Shown here in pieces: positions 26,590-35,298 of a stretch of DNA of 64,000 nt. The translations under genes were made by a program, and so were the position numbers. This DNA comes from Bacillota bacterium. GTDB taxonomy: Bacteria; Bacillota_I; Bacilli_A; RFN20; CAG-826. The notes below the pieces were generated by a model. That model was not told the DNA's origin. It saw only the letters and a list, made by a program, of their open reading frames with translations, and did no database searches. Position 1 is the first letter of the stretch. The number at the start of each line of letters is the position of its first letter. The stretch is taken from assembly GCA_023393065.1 (NCBI GenBank), contig JAEWMX010000006.1:1-64000 (forward strand), given 5' to 3'.

Positions 26590-27447
26590 CTATTTTCTTG
26601 AAGAAACAAAATCGGCGAGCCAGCAAGGGAGCTCGGGAACCTCGATATATGTAGCTTCCTTGTAAGGCCGACCACCGTGGTAATCAGTGCCGTATGAAAG
26701 AAGCAAATTGTGCTTTTTGGCTTTGGCAATTAGATAGTCTTGCACATCCTGGCTATATGGCTGATAATATCCCTCAATTCCGTCGATGCCAAGATTTAGA
26801 AGATAAGAGAATAATTCATCGCTGTCTCTACGAGTTATGGCGATTTTCATATCGTCTTCGATGATATCAAAGGGGTGAGCCAAGAACGCTAATCCGTGGC
26901 ATTCGTGAACGATATCAATTATCTCTTTAGGACTGCAAAAGAATATTCTTCGATTCTTCGCTTTGCGGATAATGTTGTCAAACGCAAACCAAATGTTAGA
27001 TGCGTACTTTTTGGCTACCAAAACTTGTGCGACATTATAACTTGTCCAAAAATCGTTATCAGGAAGGTCTTCTTTGCTGATGTCATAATTCATTACTTTT
27101 AGTTCGCGTATCAATGCCGCGACGCCGCTTTTCATTTTAGCGTGGTGCACTTTAATCTTTTCCTTCATCATCTCGACATCAAAGCCATATGCCAACAAAT
27201 GAAAAGCCGTGTACTTCGTCGCAAAAGACAAAGAAGTTTCTGCGAGCGAAACCGAAAACTCAATTCCAGGTAAAAGAGTGATGCCCCTTTGTTTGCAGCG
27301 GGCTTTAGCCTCGGCAATTCCAGATATAGAGTCGTGATCTGTTAAAGAAATAATGTCGGGTCTTTCCTGAGCAAGGATATCAATTAAAGCGGAAGGCGGA
27401 TTCCTTCCGTCGCTATAGTTGGAGTGGCAGTGGAGATTAATGCGCAT
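26590..27447 (-). CDS. PHP-domain metal-dependent phosphoesterase
   Basis: 285 residues from the ATG at 27447. The PHP motifs are in order: INLHCHSNYSDG, SLTDHDSISG, LLPGIEFSV, LAFLAHPFDI and SYGTDYHGG, supplying the His/Asp/Glu ligands of a trinuclear metal site. Relatives such as TrpH/RNase AM hydrolyse 3',5'-bisphosphates or degrade short RNAs 5' to 3'. An alternative start four codons earlier overlaps the -10 box itself, so the internal ATG is preferred. No Shine-Dalgarno is seen, which again suggests a leaderless mRNA. It converges with the macro-like gene (11-base gap). Confidence 0.85.
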   Translation of the reverse strand: MRINLHCHSNYSDGRNPPSALIDILAQERPDIISLTDHDSISGIAEAKARCKQRGITLLPGIEFSVSLAETSLSFATKYTAFHLLAYGFDVEMMKEKIKVHHAKMKSGVAALIRELKVMNYDISKEDLPDNDFWTSYNVAQVLVAKKYASNIWFAFDNIIRKAKNRRIFFCSPKEIIDIVHECHGLAFLAHPFDIIEDDMKIAITRRDSDELFSYLLNLGIDGIEGYYQPYSQDVQDYLIAKAKKHNLLLSYGTDYHGGRPYKEATYIEVPELPCWLADFVSSRK

Positions 27448-27457
27448 AGCAAGAAAC

Positions 27458-27463
27458 ATTGTA
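27458..27463 (-). promoter_or_regulatory. Extended -10 box (TGATACAAT) 10 bases before the PHP start
   Basis: On the minus strand TACAAT is preceded by TGA (extended -10) and ends ten bases before the ATG at 27447, with no Shine-Dalgarno between. Confidence 0.45.
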
Positions 27464-27660
27464 TCATTTTTATTCTTTGAATCCTGTTATAAATGATGCG
27501 AAAATGTCCTCAGCCTTACCATGTAGCGTTTCTAATTAAACGCAAATGCAATAGTTTTAATAGTGCATTCAATTATTTTCCTCTATTAAACCATAATACG
27601 GAACCATGATAGAGATCTTTGACGTTGCAAAATATAGTAAAGTGCTTTATTTTTTGCTCA

Positions 27661-27690
27661 TTGAGCCAGCAAGTCTAATTATTGTATAAT
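27661..27690 (+). promoter_or_regulatory. Promoter of the DISARM-like operon
   Basis: TTGAGC (27661-27666), an 18-base spacer and a perfect TATAAT (27685-27690) lie just before the methyltransferase ATG at 27700. The predicted start site falls at or within two or three bases of the ATG, so the operon's first cistron appears leaderless. Confidence 0.6.
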
Positions 27691-27699
27691 TTACTATAG

Positions 27700-28983
27700 A
27701 TGACTAAATTGAACTCTACTTCGGGGGCCCTTACTTTTATCGACTTGTTTTCTGGTGCCGGTGGACTATCAGAAGGTTTCTTATCTTCTGGCTTTTTCCC
27801 AATAGCTCACATTGAAAAAAACGCAGACGCCTGCCATACTCTTCAAACTCGCCTTTGCTACCACTATTTTAATACCACTAAAAAACCCCATTTATATACT
27901 AGTTATTTAAAAAAAGAAATTTCCCGAGACAAACTTTTTGAATCTGTGCCGAAAAGGATTCTTTCATCTGTAATTAACGAAGTGATTTCTGAGGATTCAT
28001 TGAATTCTATCTTTGCCAAAATTGATGGACTGATGATAAATAGCAATAAAGATAAAATTGACTTAGTTATTGGGGGTCCACCCTGTCAAGCTTATTCATT
28101 AGTGGGAAGAGCAGTTTCAAAAAACGGTATGCGCGGCGATTCGCGAAATCATCTATATAAAATGTATATAAAAGTAATTGACCGTTATAGACCAAAAATG
28201 TTTTTATTTGAGAATGTTCCAGGCATGCTTTCTGCCCAGAAGGGAAAATATTGGAAAGACTTGCAAAAAAAAGCTAAAAACATTGGATATAATCTCGACA
28301 AACACATAGTTCAGGCGAACGAATATGGAGTGCTTCAGAAGAGAGTTAGGGTCATTGTTATTGGAATGAGATCAGATTTTATGTCACGAAAGTTCAGTTT
28401 TCCAAAAGGCAAAAAGCATTCGTTCACCATTCGTGATCTTTTGTCGGATTTGCCCAGTCCTAGTTTTACTGATGAAGGGGTTATGCAATATCAAACGCCG
28501 CCTACAAAATACTGTCTTTCGACAAAAATAAGAACCGTTAATGACGTTCTTACTTGGCATCGCACAAGAACGATTAACGATCACGATAAAAAAATATATT
28601 ATATTGCAATTCAAAAATGGTTACTTAAACATGAGCGCCTTTCCTATATAGATATTCCCAGCGAGTTAAAAACGCATAAAAACGAAAAAGCCTTTTTAGA
28701 TCGTTTTAAGGTTGTGGGTCTGGATGAACCCCATTCTCAGACTATGTTGGCTCATATTTCTAAAGATGGGCACTACTATATTTACCCCGATATAAAACAA
28801 TGCCGTTCGCTATCTGTTCGAGAAGCCGCAAGAATTCAATCCTTTCCAGATTCGTTTTATTTCGAGGGCAGCAGGACATCTGCTTTTATGCAAATAGGAA
28901 ACGCGGTTCCACCCCTGCTTTCAAAAAAAATAGCATCGTCGATAAAGGCGTACTTAATAGAGGAAAACGAAAATGGTTACTAG
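27700..28983 (+). CDS. drmMII: DNA (cytosine-5-)-methyltransferase, DISARM DrmMII-like
   Basis: 427 residues with all C5-methyltransferase landmarks. Motif I is FIDLFSGAGGLSEGF (about 13-27), motif IV GGPPCQAYS with the catalytic Cys (about 126-134) and motif VI ENVPGML (about 169). Motif VIII is in QKRVRVIVIGM, motif IX SVREAARIQSFPDSF and motif X QIGNAVPP near the end. In class 2 DISARM the cytosine methyltransferase marks host DNA as self. It is the first gene of a seven-gene + strand array and is leaderless by promoter position. Recognition sequence cannot be predicted. The next gene starts 11 bases before its stop. Confidence 0.85.
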   Translation: MTKLNSTSGALTFIDLFSGAGGLSEGFLSSGFFPIAHIEKNADACHTLQTRLCYHYFNTTKKPHLYTSYLKKEISRDKLFESVPKRILSSVINEVISEDSLNSIFAKIDGLMINSNKDKIDLVIGGPPCQAYSLVGRAVSKNGMRGDSRNHLYKMYIKVIDRYRPKMFLFENVPGMLSAQKGKYWKDLQKKAKNIGYNLDKHIVQANEYGVLQKRVRVIVIGMRSDFMSRKFSFPKGKKHSFTIRDLLSDLPSPSFTDEGVMQYQTPPTKYCLSTKIRTVNDVLTWHRTRTINDHDKKIYYIAIQKWLLKHERLSYIDIPSELKTHKNEKAFLDRFKVVGLDEPHSQTMLAHISKDGHYYIYPDIKQCRSLSVREAARIQSFPDSFYFEGSRTSAFMQIGNAVPPLLSKKIASSIKAYLIEENENGY

Positions 28984-30991
28984 TGATTTCTTTGATCAAA
29001 TAATGAACGACTTTAACAGCACCGACAATAATGGAGACAGTGAACTTAGCTTTACTTATGTAATGTTCAATTATCTTGAAGCTGTTGATGAATTCACAGA
29101 ACCAATTATATGCTCATTTAAGGACAGAGGAATTCAAATTAACGGCCTATGCAATACTGATGATTTCTCTCGCGTTGATGTTTTCATTACTCTCCTTGTT
29201 GAATCCAAAGAATTGACTATTGTATCAAAGTCAGACGTAACGGCGGCTTTAAATCGAGGGTATAATTTTTACAGAAAATCGATGCAAAATCTTTCCGATA
29301 AAATCCCAAAAGGCAGCGATGCATATGCGTGTTTTGAAATAATTAATACGAACATTAGCAAAATTAAAAACGTAAGAATCATCTTGCTTACAAATGGTTT
29401 AGTAAAGGATATTTCTATTCCTCCAATAACATCAACATTTGCCTCAATTAGCTTCAGCATATGGGATATTGAACGTCTGTTTAAAAGCTATTCTTCTTCT
29501 CAAAAGCGCGAGCCGATTGACGTTGATCTCGTCAGCAAACTTGGCAGACCTCTTGCTGCCATAAAAGGAGGAGTGAGTCCTCGAACCGATGTTTATCTTT
29601 CTATATTGCCGGGCAAATTATTAGCCGATCTATATGAAGAGCATGGCCCTAAGCTTCTTGAACGAAACGTTCGCTCTTTTTTGCAAATGCGAGGGAAGCC
29701 AAATAAAGGACTACGAGAGACGCTCATAAACGAGCCCGAAATGTTTCTGGCCTACAACAATGGCCTCACAGTAACGGCGGACTCGATAATTGAAGAAATT
29801 GACGAAAATGGAGTCTCGTCAATTAAAGAAATACGCGACATGCAGATTGTTAATGGCGGCCAAACAACCGTATCTCTTTATCGCGCAAAAAAAGATAAAA
29901 CCACAAATGTTGATTTTTCAAAAGTTTTTGTACAAATGAAACTATCAGTTATTTCCGACAATTCTGACATGGACGAAATAATTCCTTATATTTCGAGATA
30001 TTCTAACACGCAAAACCCCGTGCAATTAGCGGACTTTTCCTCAAACGATCCATATCACCGTAAATTAGAACAATTGTCTAGGAAAACTTGGACCCCATCA
30101 ATCAATGGGGCAAAACCGCTCAATTGGTTTTATGAAAGAACTAGGGGCCAATATGCGGAAAGATATAGCAATGAAGCAACAACTCCGGCCCAACAAAAAA
30201 GCTTTAAGGAAACTTATTTGCCAATCACAAAAACGGATTTAGCTAAAGTAATATTTTGCTGGGATATGAGGCCAGAAATTGTTTCTTTGGGCGCCCAAAA
30301 ATGTTTTTCATATTTTTCTGAACAAATGAAAAAAAATGAAACAATTGTACCAACCGTAGACTATTACCAACACTTAATTTCGAAAGTTATATTATTCAAA
30401 AAAATCGAAAAAATTGTTTCTGCCCAAAGGTTTGGAGGATATAAAGCGAACATTGTTGCCTATACATACTATAAACTAATGTCTCTTACTGATAAAAAAA
30501 TCGATTTAAATCAAATATGGAAAACTCAAAATATTACGGAAGCCTTAGAAGGCACGATAACCGAATTATGCAAGCTCGTCCAGTCTAAAATAGTCAACTC
30601 CTCAGGAGGAAATAATATAGGCGAACTATGCAAAACTCACAAATGCATTGATCTCGTTGACGATGTTTGCTATGAGCTTAATGACAAAATGAAAAGCGAA
30701 CTACTCTCAGCCCCAGTACTTGATGACCTAATCGAAGAAGGAGAAGAAGCCGCGGAACTGACAGATGAGCAACGCGCAATAGTAAACGAGGCAAAAAATG
30801 TATTACCATCAGAATGGCGGTCAATTTATAATTGGGCAAAAGATGGAAATGTTTTTGAGGCTTGGGAAAGAACACTAATATTAAGAATTACTACGTCACT
30901 CGATCTTAAAAAAGCCCCTTCGTTTGTCGATGCTGATAAAGGGTTAGACCTTCGCGAAGAAGCTATTGGAAGAGGTTTTATTCTGCAATGA
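28973..30991 (+). CDS. AIPR (abortive infection phage resistance) family protein
   Basis: 672 residues. The AIPR core is visible as EMFLAYNNGLTVTAD (about residue 257) and MQIVNGGQTTVSLYRAKK (about 289-306), with VQMKLSVI and YSNTQNPVQLADF following. The C-terminal section has an acidic Glu/Ala/Asp-rich stretch (about 585-610). AIPR proteins occur in abortive-infection and restriction-linked loci; their biochemical activity is not settled to my knowledge. The gene overlaps the methyltransferase by 11 bases behind GAGG and the next gene by four (ATGA), so it is an integral part of the operon. It is not one of the standard DISARM genes. Confidence 0.78.
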   Translation: MVTSDFFDQIMNDFNSTDNNGDSELSFTYVMFNYLEAVDEFTEPIICSFKDRGIQINGLCNTDDFSRVDVFITLLVESKELTIVSKSDVTAALNRGYNFYRKSMQNLSDKIPKGSDAYACFEIINTNISKIKNVRIILLTNGLVKDISIPPITSTFASISFSIWDIERLFKSYSSSQKREPIDVDLVSKLGRPLAAIKGGVSPRTDVYLSILPGKLLADLYEEHGPKLLERNVRSFLQMRGKPNKGLRETLINEPEMFLAYNNGLTVTADSIIEEIDENGVSSIKEIRDMQIVNGGQTTVSLYRAKKDKTTNVDFSKVFVQMKLSVISDNSDMDEIIPYISRYSNTQNPVQLADFSSNDPYHRKLEQLSRKTWTPSINGAKPLNWFYERTRGQYAERYSNEATTPAQQKSFKETYLPITKTDLAKVIFCWDMRPEIVSLGAQKCFSYFSEQMKKNETIVPTVDYYQHLISKVILFKKIEKIVSAQRFGGYKANIVAYTYYKLMSLTDKKIDLNQIWKTQNITEALEGTITELCKLVQSKIVNSSGGNNIGELCKTHKCIDLVDDVCYELNDKMKSELLSAPVLDDLIEEGEEAAELTDEQRAIVNEAKNVLPSEWRSIYNWAKDGNVFEAWERTLILRITTSLDLKKAPSFVDADKGLDLREEAIGRGFILQ

Positions 30992-33555
30992 AATTTGTCG
31001 AATATTTAGATAACCTATCTTCAATGGATAATTTTAACCGAGCTAATGAAATTCGCTTTTCTTTCAATGATTTTGACTCCAATTTCAATAACGGTTTTAT
31101 TTCTGTTAATGCAAATTTGCTTTGTGATTTATATCTTTTAGAAAAAAAACGAGTCTGTATTATTTACCCCTTTAGTCGGTACGCATGCCCATCGATAATG
31201 TTGGCAAAAATGTTTCGCGATATACAGCAATCATCAATGATTGCTTCTGCTAAATCTGACTATAAACCTGGAGACAAGCTAATCATTAATCATGCTGTAT
31301 GTCGTTTTCTTGGATACGAAGACAATGATGGCAAAACATATACTAAAGTTTCATATGGTAATGGGAAGCAAGAAAAGATTTCGCTTTATGACACCAGCTT
31401 ATATTTTTTTGAAAAAGCAACAGAAGAAGCAAAGATTAGTTCATCCTCGCAATTCCAAGAAGCTATACAAGAATACAAAAAAATTGATTCCGATTCTTTG
31501 GTGGGCATGATACAAAAGAAAAAATTATTTGGCGACAAACCGATTCTAATCATTGGACCCGCAAAGCTGAACCATTCACTGATTTCGAATTGCAAAATCG
31601 ATGGGAATAAACTAGCAGACTTATTATCTGTTTGCCGGTTTGATGCGAATTTAAGCACGTTGAAATTTGAAAAACCAAGCGGACCGCCAAATATTATATG
31701 TTGTTCTACTATCGAAGAAGCATCATCGCTAATTGGTGCCAAGAAGGTGGACGTCGGCTCTATTTACATTGATTTTGCGTCCCTTGTTTCATATGAGAAT
31801 AATCTGGAAGAGCTGGACGAAATAATCGATTCTCAAGTTAAAATCATTATGCTAATTCCTGAAAATCAGACCATTAATTTAAACCCAATTTTCAATAGAG
31901 ATTTCTCTGTTTTTCAGTGGAAACAGCAGTATATGGCTAATATCGATGTTTCGAATGTAAAACCACTAGAATATTTTAAATTTCGAAACATAAGAATTGA
32001 GTCGTTCGAAAACAAAAAACTGGAAGCCGCATATAGGTCGTTTTTGAGTTACAGGAATTTCGTTGACGAGTTTCCTGCACATGTTAGCAAAAGTTTTTGG
32101 GCATTTTTCAAGTTAATCACCAACAATTTAACAAAAATGTGTTACTACAGGCGCGAATCTTGCATCGATAGCTATCTCGATCAGATAAAATTATATGACG
32201 ATTTGAAGAAAGGGTTTGATAAATACCCAGACCCGATTAAAGAGCATCCTGTTGCCACTCTTATTCGTGGGTTTTACCCCTTGGCATACGATTACCTAAC
32301 TGCAAACGGGCTAAACATTAGGAAAGCCGATCGAGTAATAGAAATACTAGAGTCCAATAAAGGAAAGGCGGTTGTGATTGTCGTTCCAGACGAAACCGAT
32401 ATCGAAAACTGCTTTCTCTCAATAAGTGAGAAGATTAAAACGCACAGCGATGATTATTGTGAGTTTGACGTTGTCTCTATTTCTGATTATTCAACAATTA
32501 ATAAATTTTATGATATTGCAATAATTACGGGTTGGCACACAAAAAACCTTATGAAAAAAACAGTGTTCTCGAATAATGCTGAAAACGTGATTATTCTTCT
32601 GTATTCCTATGAAGCTTCTTGGGCAAAAAGCGCGATATGTGCATGGGAACAGGAATTTGTAATGAACGACTTCAACAAATTGAGCTCAGAAATCACTGAG
32701 ATTGATTTAATCACACCCTATCAATTTGAGATTCCTGTTGATATTTCCGACAACGAAAGCATTGAGAAGTTACATGTATTGCAGACGACAACTTTCATAA
32801 ATTGGCAGAAGAAAAGAAGCGTGTCAACAAAAGAGGACACAACATGCGAAGCCGCTCCAATTTTCTTTAGTGACTCCTCATTTGCATACTATGGCAAAGG
32901 AAAATCATTTATATGTATCAACGGCATAATTTCTGGAGACGACGATAGTCCGACAATCAAAAAAACAGAAGACCTATCTTGTGGTGATATTTTGGTGATG
33001 AGGGAAAACTCGACCGACATTATAAAACAGCTTGCCGATGACTTGCTTGAAAAAAGCGGCGAAGGAAGCGCAAGAGTCTTAGCAAAAGCGTGGCAAGACT
33101 CAATCCGTAGTTTTCAAACATTTACGAGCACAACGACTAGTGCAATTATTTCGTTAATAAAACAAGCCGGATGCAAAAGGCACGAGTCTACAATTCGAAA
33201 TTGGATTGATAACGAAGAAATGATTTGTCCTAATTCGATTGACGATCTCTACCACATAGCGAACGCATTAAGCGACGAAATACTTTCTTCCGATATAGAG
33301 AATATATATGCAAAAGCTGATGTCGTTAAGCGCGCGCACATTAAGGCTGGCTTTTCCGTTACTGAAAAATTAATTAACAGCGAAGAAATGAAACAATTTC
33401 TGGAGTCATATAAAGAAAACGGTTTTGTCCCTCTGTCAAAAAAAATCATTCGGCTAGAAAATATTGGAGAAGTCATTTTACTCAAAGTAACAGAGGTGGG
33501 TGAATTTTTTGAATGTCTACTTTCTTTTTGCAATCATAGAGGAGCAAATTATTAG
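30988..33555 (+). CDS. drmE: DrmE-like DISARM protein
   Basis: 855 residues with no classical catalytic motif. The call rests on size, position next to DrmA/DrmB and the general look of the class 2 protein DrmE. An N-terminal part resembles a worn helicase or Rossmann module (VCIIYPFSRYACPSIML, GDKLIINHAVCRFLGYED). A second part (about 445-560) has VVIVVPDETDIENCF and DIAIITGWHTKN. A C-terminal helix-turn-helix-like unit (about 695-760) reads ISLIKQAGCKRHESTIRNWI and then CPNSIDDLYHIANAL. DrmE is of unknown function in the original DISARM description. The ATGA overlap with the AIPR gene implies coupling. Confidence 0.55.
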   Translation: MKFVEYLDNLSSMDNFNRANEIRFSFNDFDSNFNNGFISVNANLLCDLYLLEKKRVCIIYPFSRYACPSIMLAKMFRDIQQSSMIASAKSDYKPGDKLIINHAVCRFLGYEDNDGKTYTKVSYGNGKQEKISLYDTSLYFFEKATEEAKISSSSQFQEAIQEYKKIDSDSLVGMIQKKKLFGDKPILIIGPAKLNHSLISNCKIDGNKLADLLSVCRFDANLSTLKFEKPSGPPNIICCSTIEEASSLIGAKKVDVGSIYIDFASLVSYENNLEELDEIIDSQVKIIMLIPENQTINLNPIFNRDFSVFQWKQQYMANIDVSNVKPLEYFKFRNIRIESFENKKLEAAYRSFLSYRNFVDEFPAHVSKSFWAFFKLITNNLTKMCYYRRESCIDSYLDQIKLYDDLKKGFDKYPDPIKEHPVATLIRGFYPLAYDYLTANGLNIRKADRVIEILESNKGKAVVIVVPDETDIENCFLSISEKIKTHSDDYCEFDVVSISDYSTINKFYDIAIITGWHTKNLMKKTVFSNNAENVIILLYSYEASWAKSAICAWEQEFVMNDFNKLSSEITEIDLITPYQFEIPVDISDNESIEKLHVLQTTTFINWQKKRSVSTKEDTTCEAAPIFFSDSSFAYYGKGKSFICINGIISGDDDSPTIKKTEDLSCGDILVMRENSTDIIKQLADDLLEKSGEGSARVLAKAWQDSIRSFQTFTSTTTSAIISLIKQAGCKRHESTIRNWIDNEEMICPNSIDDLYHIANALSDEILSSDIENIYAKADVVKRAHIKAGFSVTEKLINSEEMKQFLESYKENGFVPLSKKIIRLENIGEVILLKVTEVGEFFECLLSFCNHRGANY

Positions 33556-33557
33556 CA

Positions 33558-35297
33558 ATGTCCCGAATGATTCCTGAATTTATTGATGCTTCAGTTAAGT
33601 CTGGAGCCGAAAGGAAAGTTTTTACCTGGTTAAAAGAGTCTCCTAAAACTGAAGACTGGGTGGTGCTTTATTCTGAAAGAATCGCGGATCACGTAAGGCT
33701 AATTCAAGGCGAAATCGACTTTCTCATATTAGCTCCAAACAAAGGAATCTTTGCGATTGAAGTAAAGGGTGGCCAAGTAAAATTTAGCAACGGAATATGG
33801 GAGTTTATTGATCGCTATGGGAATGTTAATAAAAAACCGAGAGGCCCTTTCGAGCAAGCAAGTGATGGAATGTTCAGCATCATTAAATATTTAAAAGAAA
33901 AAATTCCTAATGATGGCCGTTTGCCAAAATTATTGTTTGGGTATGGAGTGATGTTTCCTGACATTGTTTTTAATGTCAAATCGCCAGAGTTTTCTGAAGA
34001 CATTGTTTTTGATGATAGATTCCAAAAGGATGTCGTCAAGTTTGTTAATAGACTTCATCACCATTTTTACGAAAAGCATAGAGATAAATCTGGTGTTGGA
34101 TTTTCAATCTCCTTGCCTTCAAAAAAAGATGTTGAAATATTGGCTGATATTCTAAGGCCAAATTTCGAATCATATCTTACCTTGAGCAAGGTTATTAATG
34201 ATTCCGAAGAATCAATTGTTTCTTTGACAAATGAGCAATACAACGTTTTAGATCAGATAGGAGACAATAAAAGAATACTTGTTCTTGGAGGCGCCGGAAC
34301 AGGCAAAACAATTTTAGCCCTTAATGCTCTTAAACGTTTTCGGTCGCTTAATTATGATAACATGAAAAAAGCCGCTCTAGTCTGCTTTAATTCTAATCTT
34401 GGCGACTGGATTGCACATTCTGCCGAGACTCTTTGCCGAGACGAAATAACGTATGTGGGTTCATTTCATTCGTTGTTGCTAAAAATTATTAAGAATGCAG
34501 GAATGAATATTGAACCATCATTATGGTCGCACCAGAATTTTTATGATCAAGAGCTTCCGTGCTTAGCCATTGAAGCACTCAAAATTCGTCCGGTTTCCTT
34601 TGAAGAAATATTTATTGATGAGGCACAAGACATTTTTAATCTTTATTATTTTTCTGTTATCGACCTATTGCTTAATGGCGGAATTAAAAGAGGCAGATGG
34701 ATCATGTTTGCTGACTTTAATAATCAAAATATATTTATTGACTCCTATAGAGGCGAAAATAAGGCGCTTGAATTTCTTGAAGAATGGGGTAATTTTGCGG
34801 TATATCGACTAAATATTAACTGTAGAAATACGGAACAAATTTGCCGCGAAGTAGAGACGGTATCTCAAATTAAATACAAGAAAGTTTATAATCTGATTTC
34901 TGGCACACCGGTTAATTACATTACTTATGATAATTTAACAGATGAAAAAGAAAAATTTATTAATTTAGTCCAATGCCTTGAGAATGAGGGAATTAACAAA
35001 AACGACATTGTTATTCTTTCTCCTTATGTTTTTGAAAACTCCATTGCATCAAAAACCGACTACAAAATTGAGCAATATAATCCTAGAGTTGAAAGAAAGA
35101 AAAACGTTTTCGCCTATTCAACAATTCAGGCCTTTAAAGGACTCGAAAGCAAAGTTGTCATTGTCACTGATATTGATCAATTTGTGAGCGAAAACCTACT
35201 ATATGTTGCGTATTCAAGAGCTAGGTCTTCGCTTTATGTTTTTGAAACTACAGACTCGCACAAGCAACAAATCAAACGTATTTCTGAAAGGCAATAA
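33558..35297 (+). CDS. NERD nuclease domain fused to superfamily 1 helicase
   Basis: 579 residues. The N-terminal NERD domain (about 10-130) has GEIDFLI and FAIEVKGGQV, the D...ExK core of a PD-(D/E)XK nuclease. The helicase part follows: Walker A LGGAGTGKTILAL (about 240), Walker B FIDEAQDIF (about 350), an arginine-finger stretch NINCRNTEQI and motif V-like STIQAFKGLESKVVIV. LLYVAYSRARSSLYVFE is the motif VI region. It may process DNA ends of incoming phage. It occupies the place where many DISARM loci have the phospholipase-D gene drmC, so functional replacement is possible but unproven. The gene starts two bases after drmE. Confidence 0.8.
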   Translation: MSRMIPEFIDASVKSGAERKVFTWLKESPKTEDWVVLYSERIADHVRLIQGEIDFLILAPNKGIFAIEVKGGQVKFSNGIWEFIDRYGNVNKKPRGPFEQASDGMFSIIKYLKEKIPNDGRLPKLLFGYGVMFPDIVFNVKSPEFSEDIVFDDRFQKDVVKFVNRLHHHFYEKHRDKSGVGFSISLPSKKDVEILADILRPNFESYLTLSKVINDSEESIVSLTNEQYNVLDQIGDNKRILVLGGAGTGKTILALNALKRFRSLNYDNMKKAALVCFNSNLGDWIAHSAETLCRDEITYVGSFHSLLLKIIKNAGMNIEPSLWSHQNFYDQELPCLAIEALKIRPVSFEEIFIDEAQDIFNLYYFSVIDLLLNGGIKRGRWIMFADFNNQNIFIDSYRGENKALEFLEEWGNFAVYRLNINCRNTEQICREVETVSQIKYKKVYNLISGTPVNYITYDNLTDEKEKFINLVQCLENEGINKNDIVILSPYVFENSIASKTDYKIEQYNPRVERKKNVFAYSTIQAFKGLESKVVIVTDIDQFVSENLLYVAYSRARSSLYVFETTDSHKQQIKRISERQ

Positions 35298-35298
35298 A

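Noticed and set aside
27480..27699. Direct repeats or an attachment site bounding the DISARM-like island
   Set aside because: By eye no repeat was shared with the 41813-41853 border, and no integrase or tRNA gene lies nearby.
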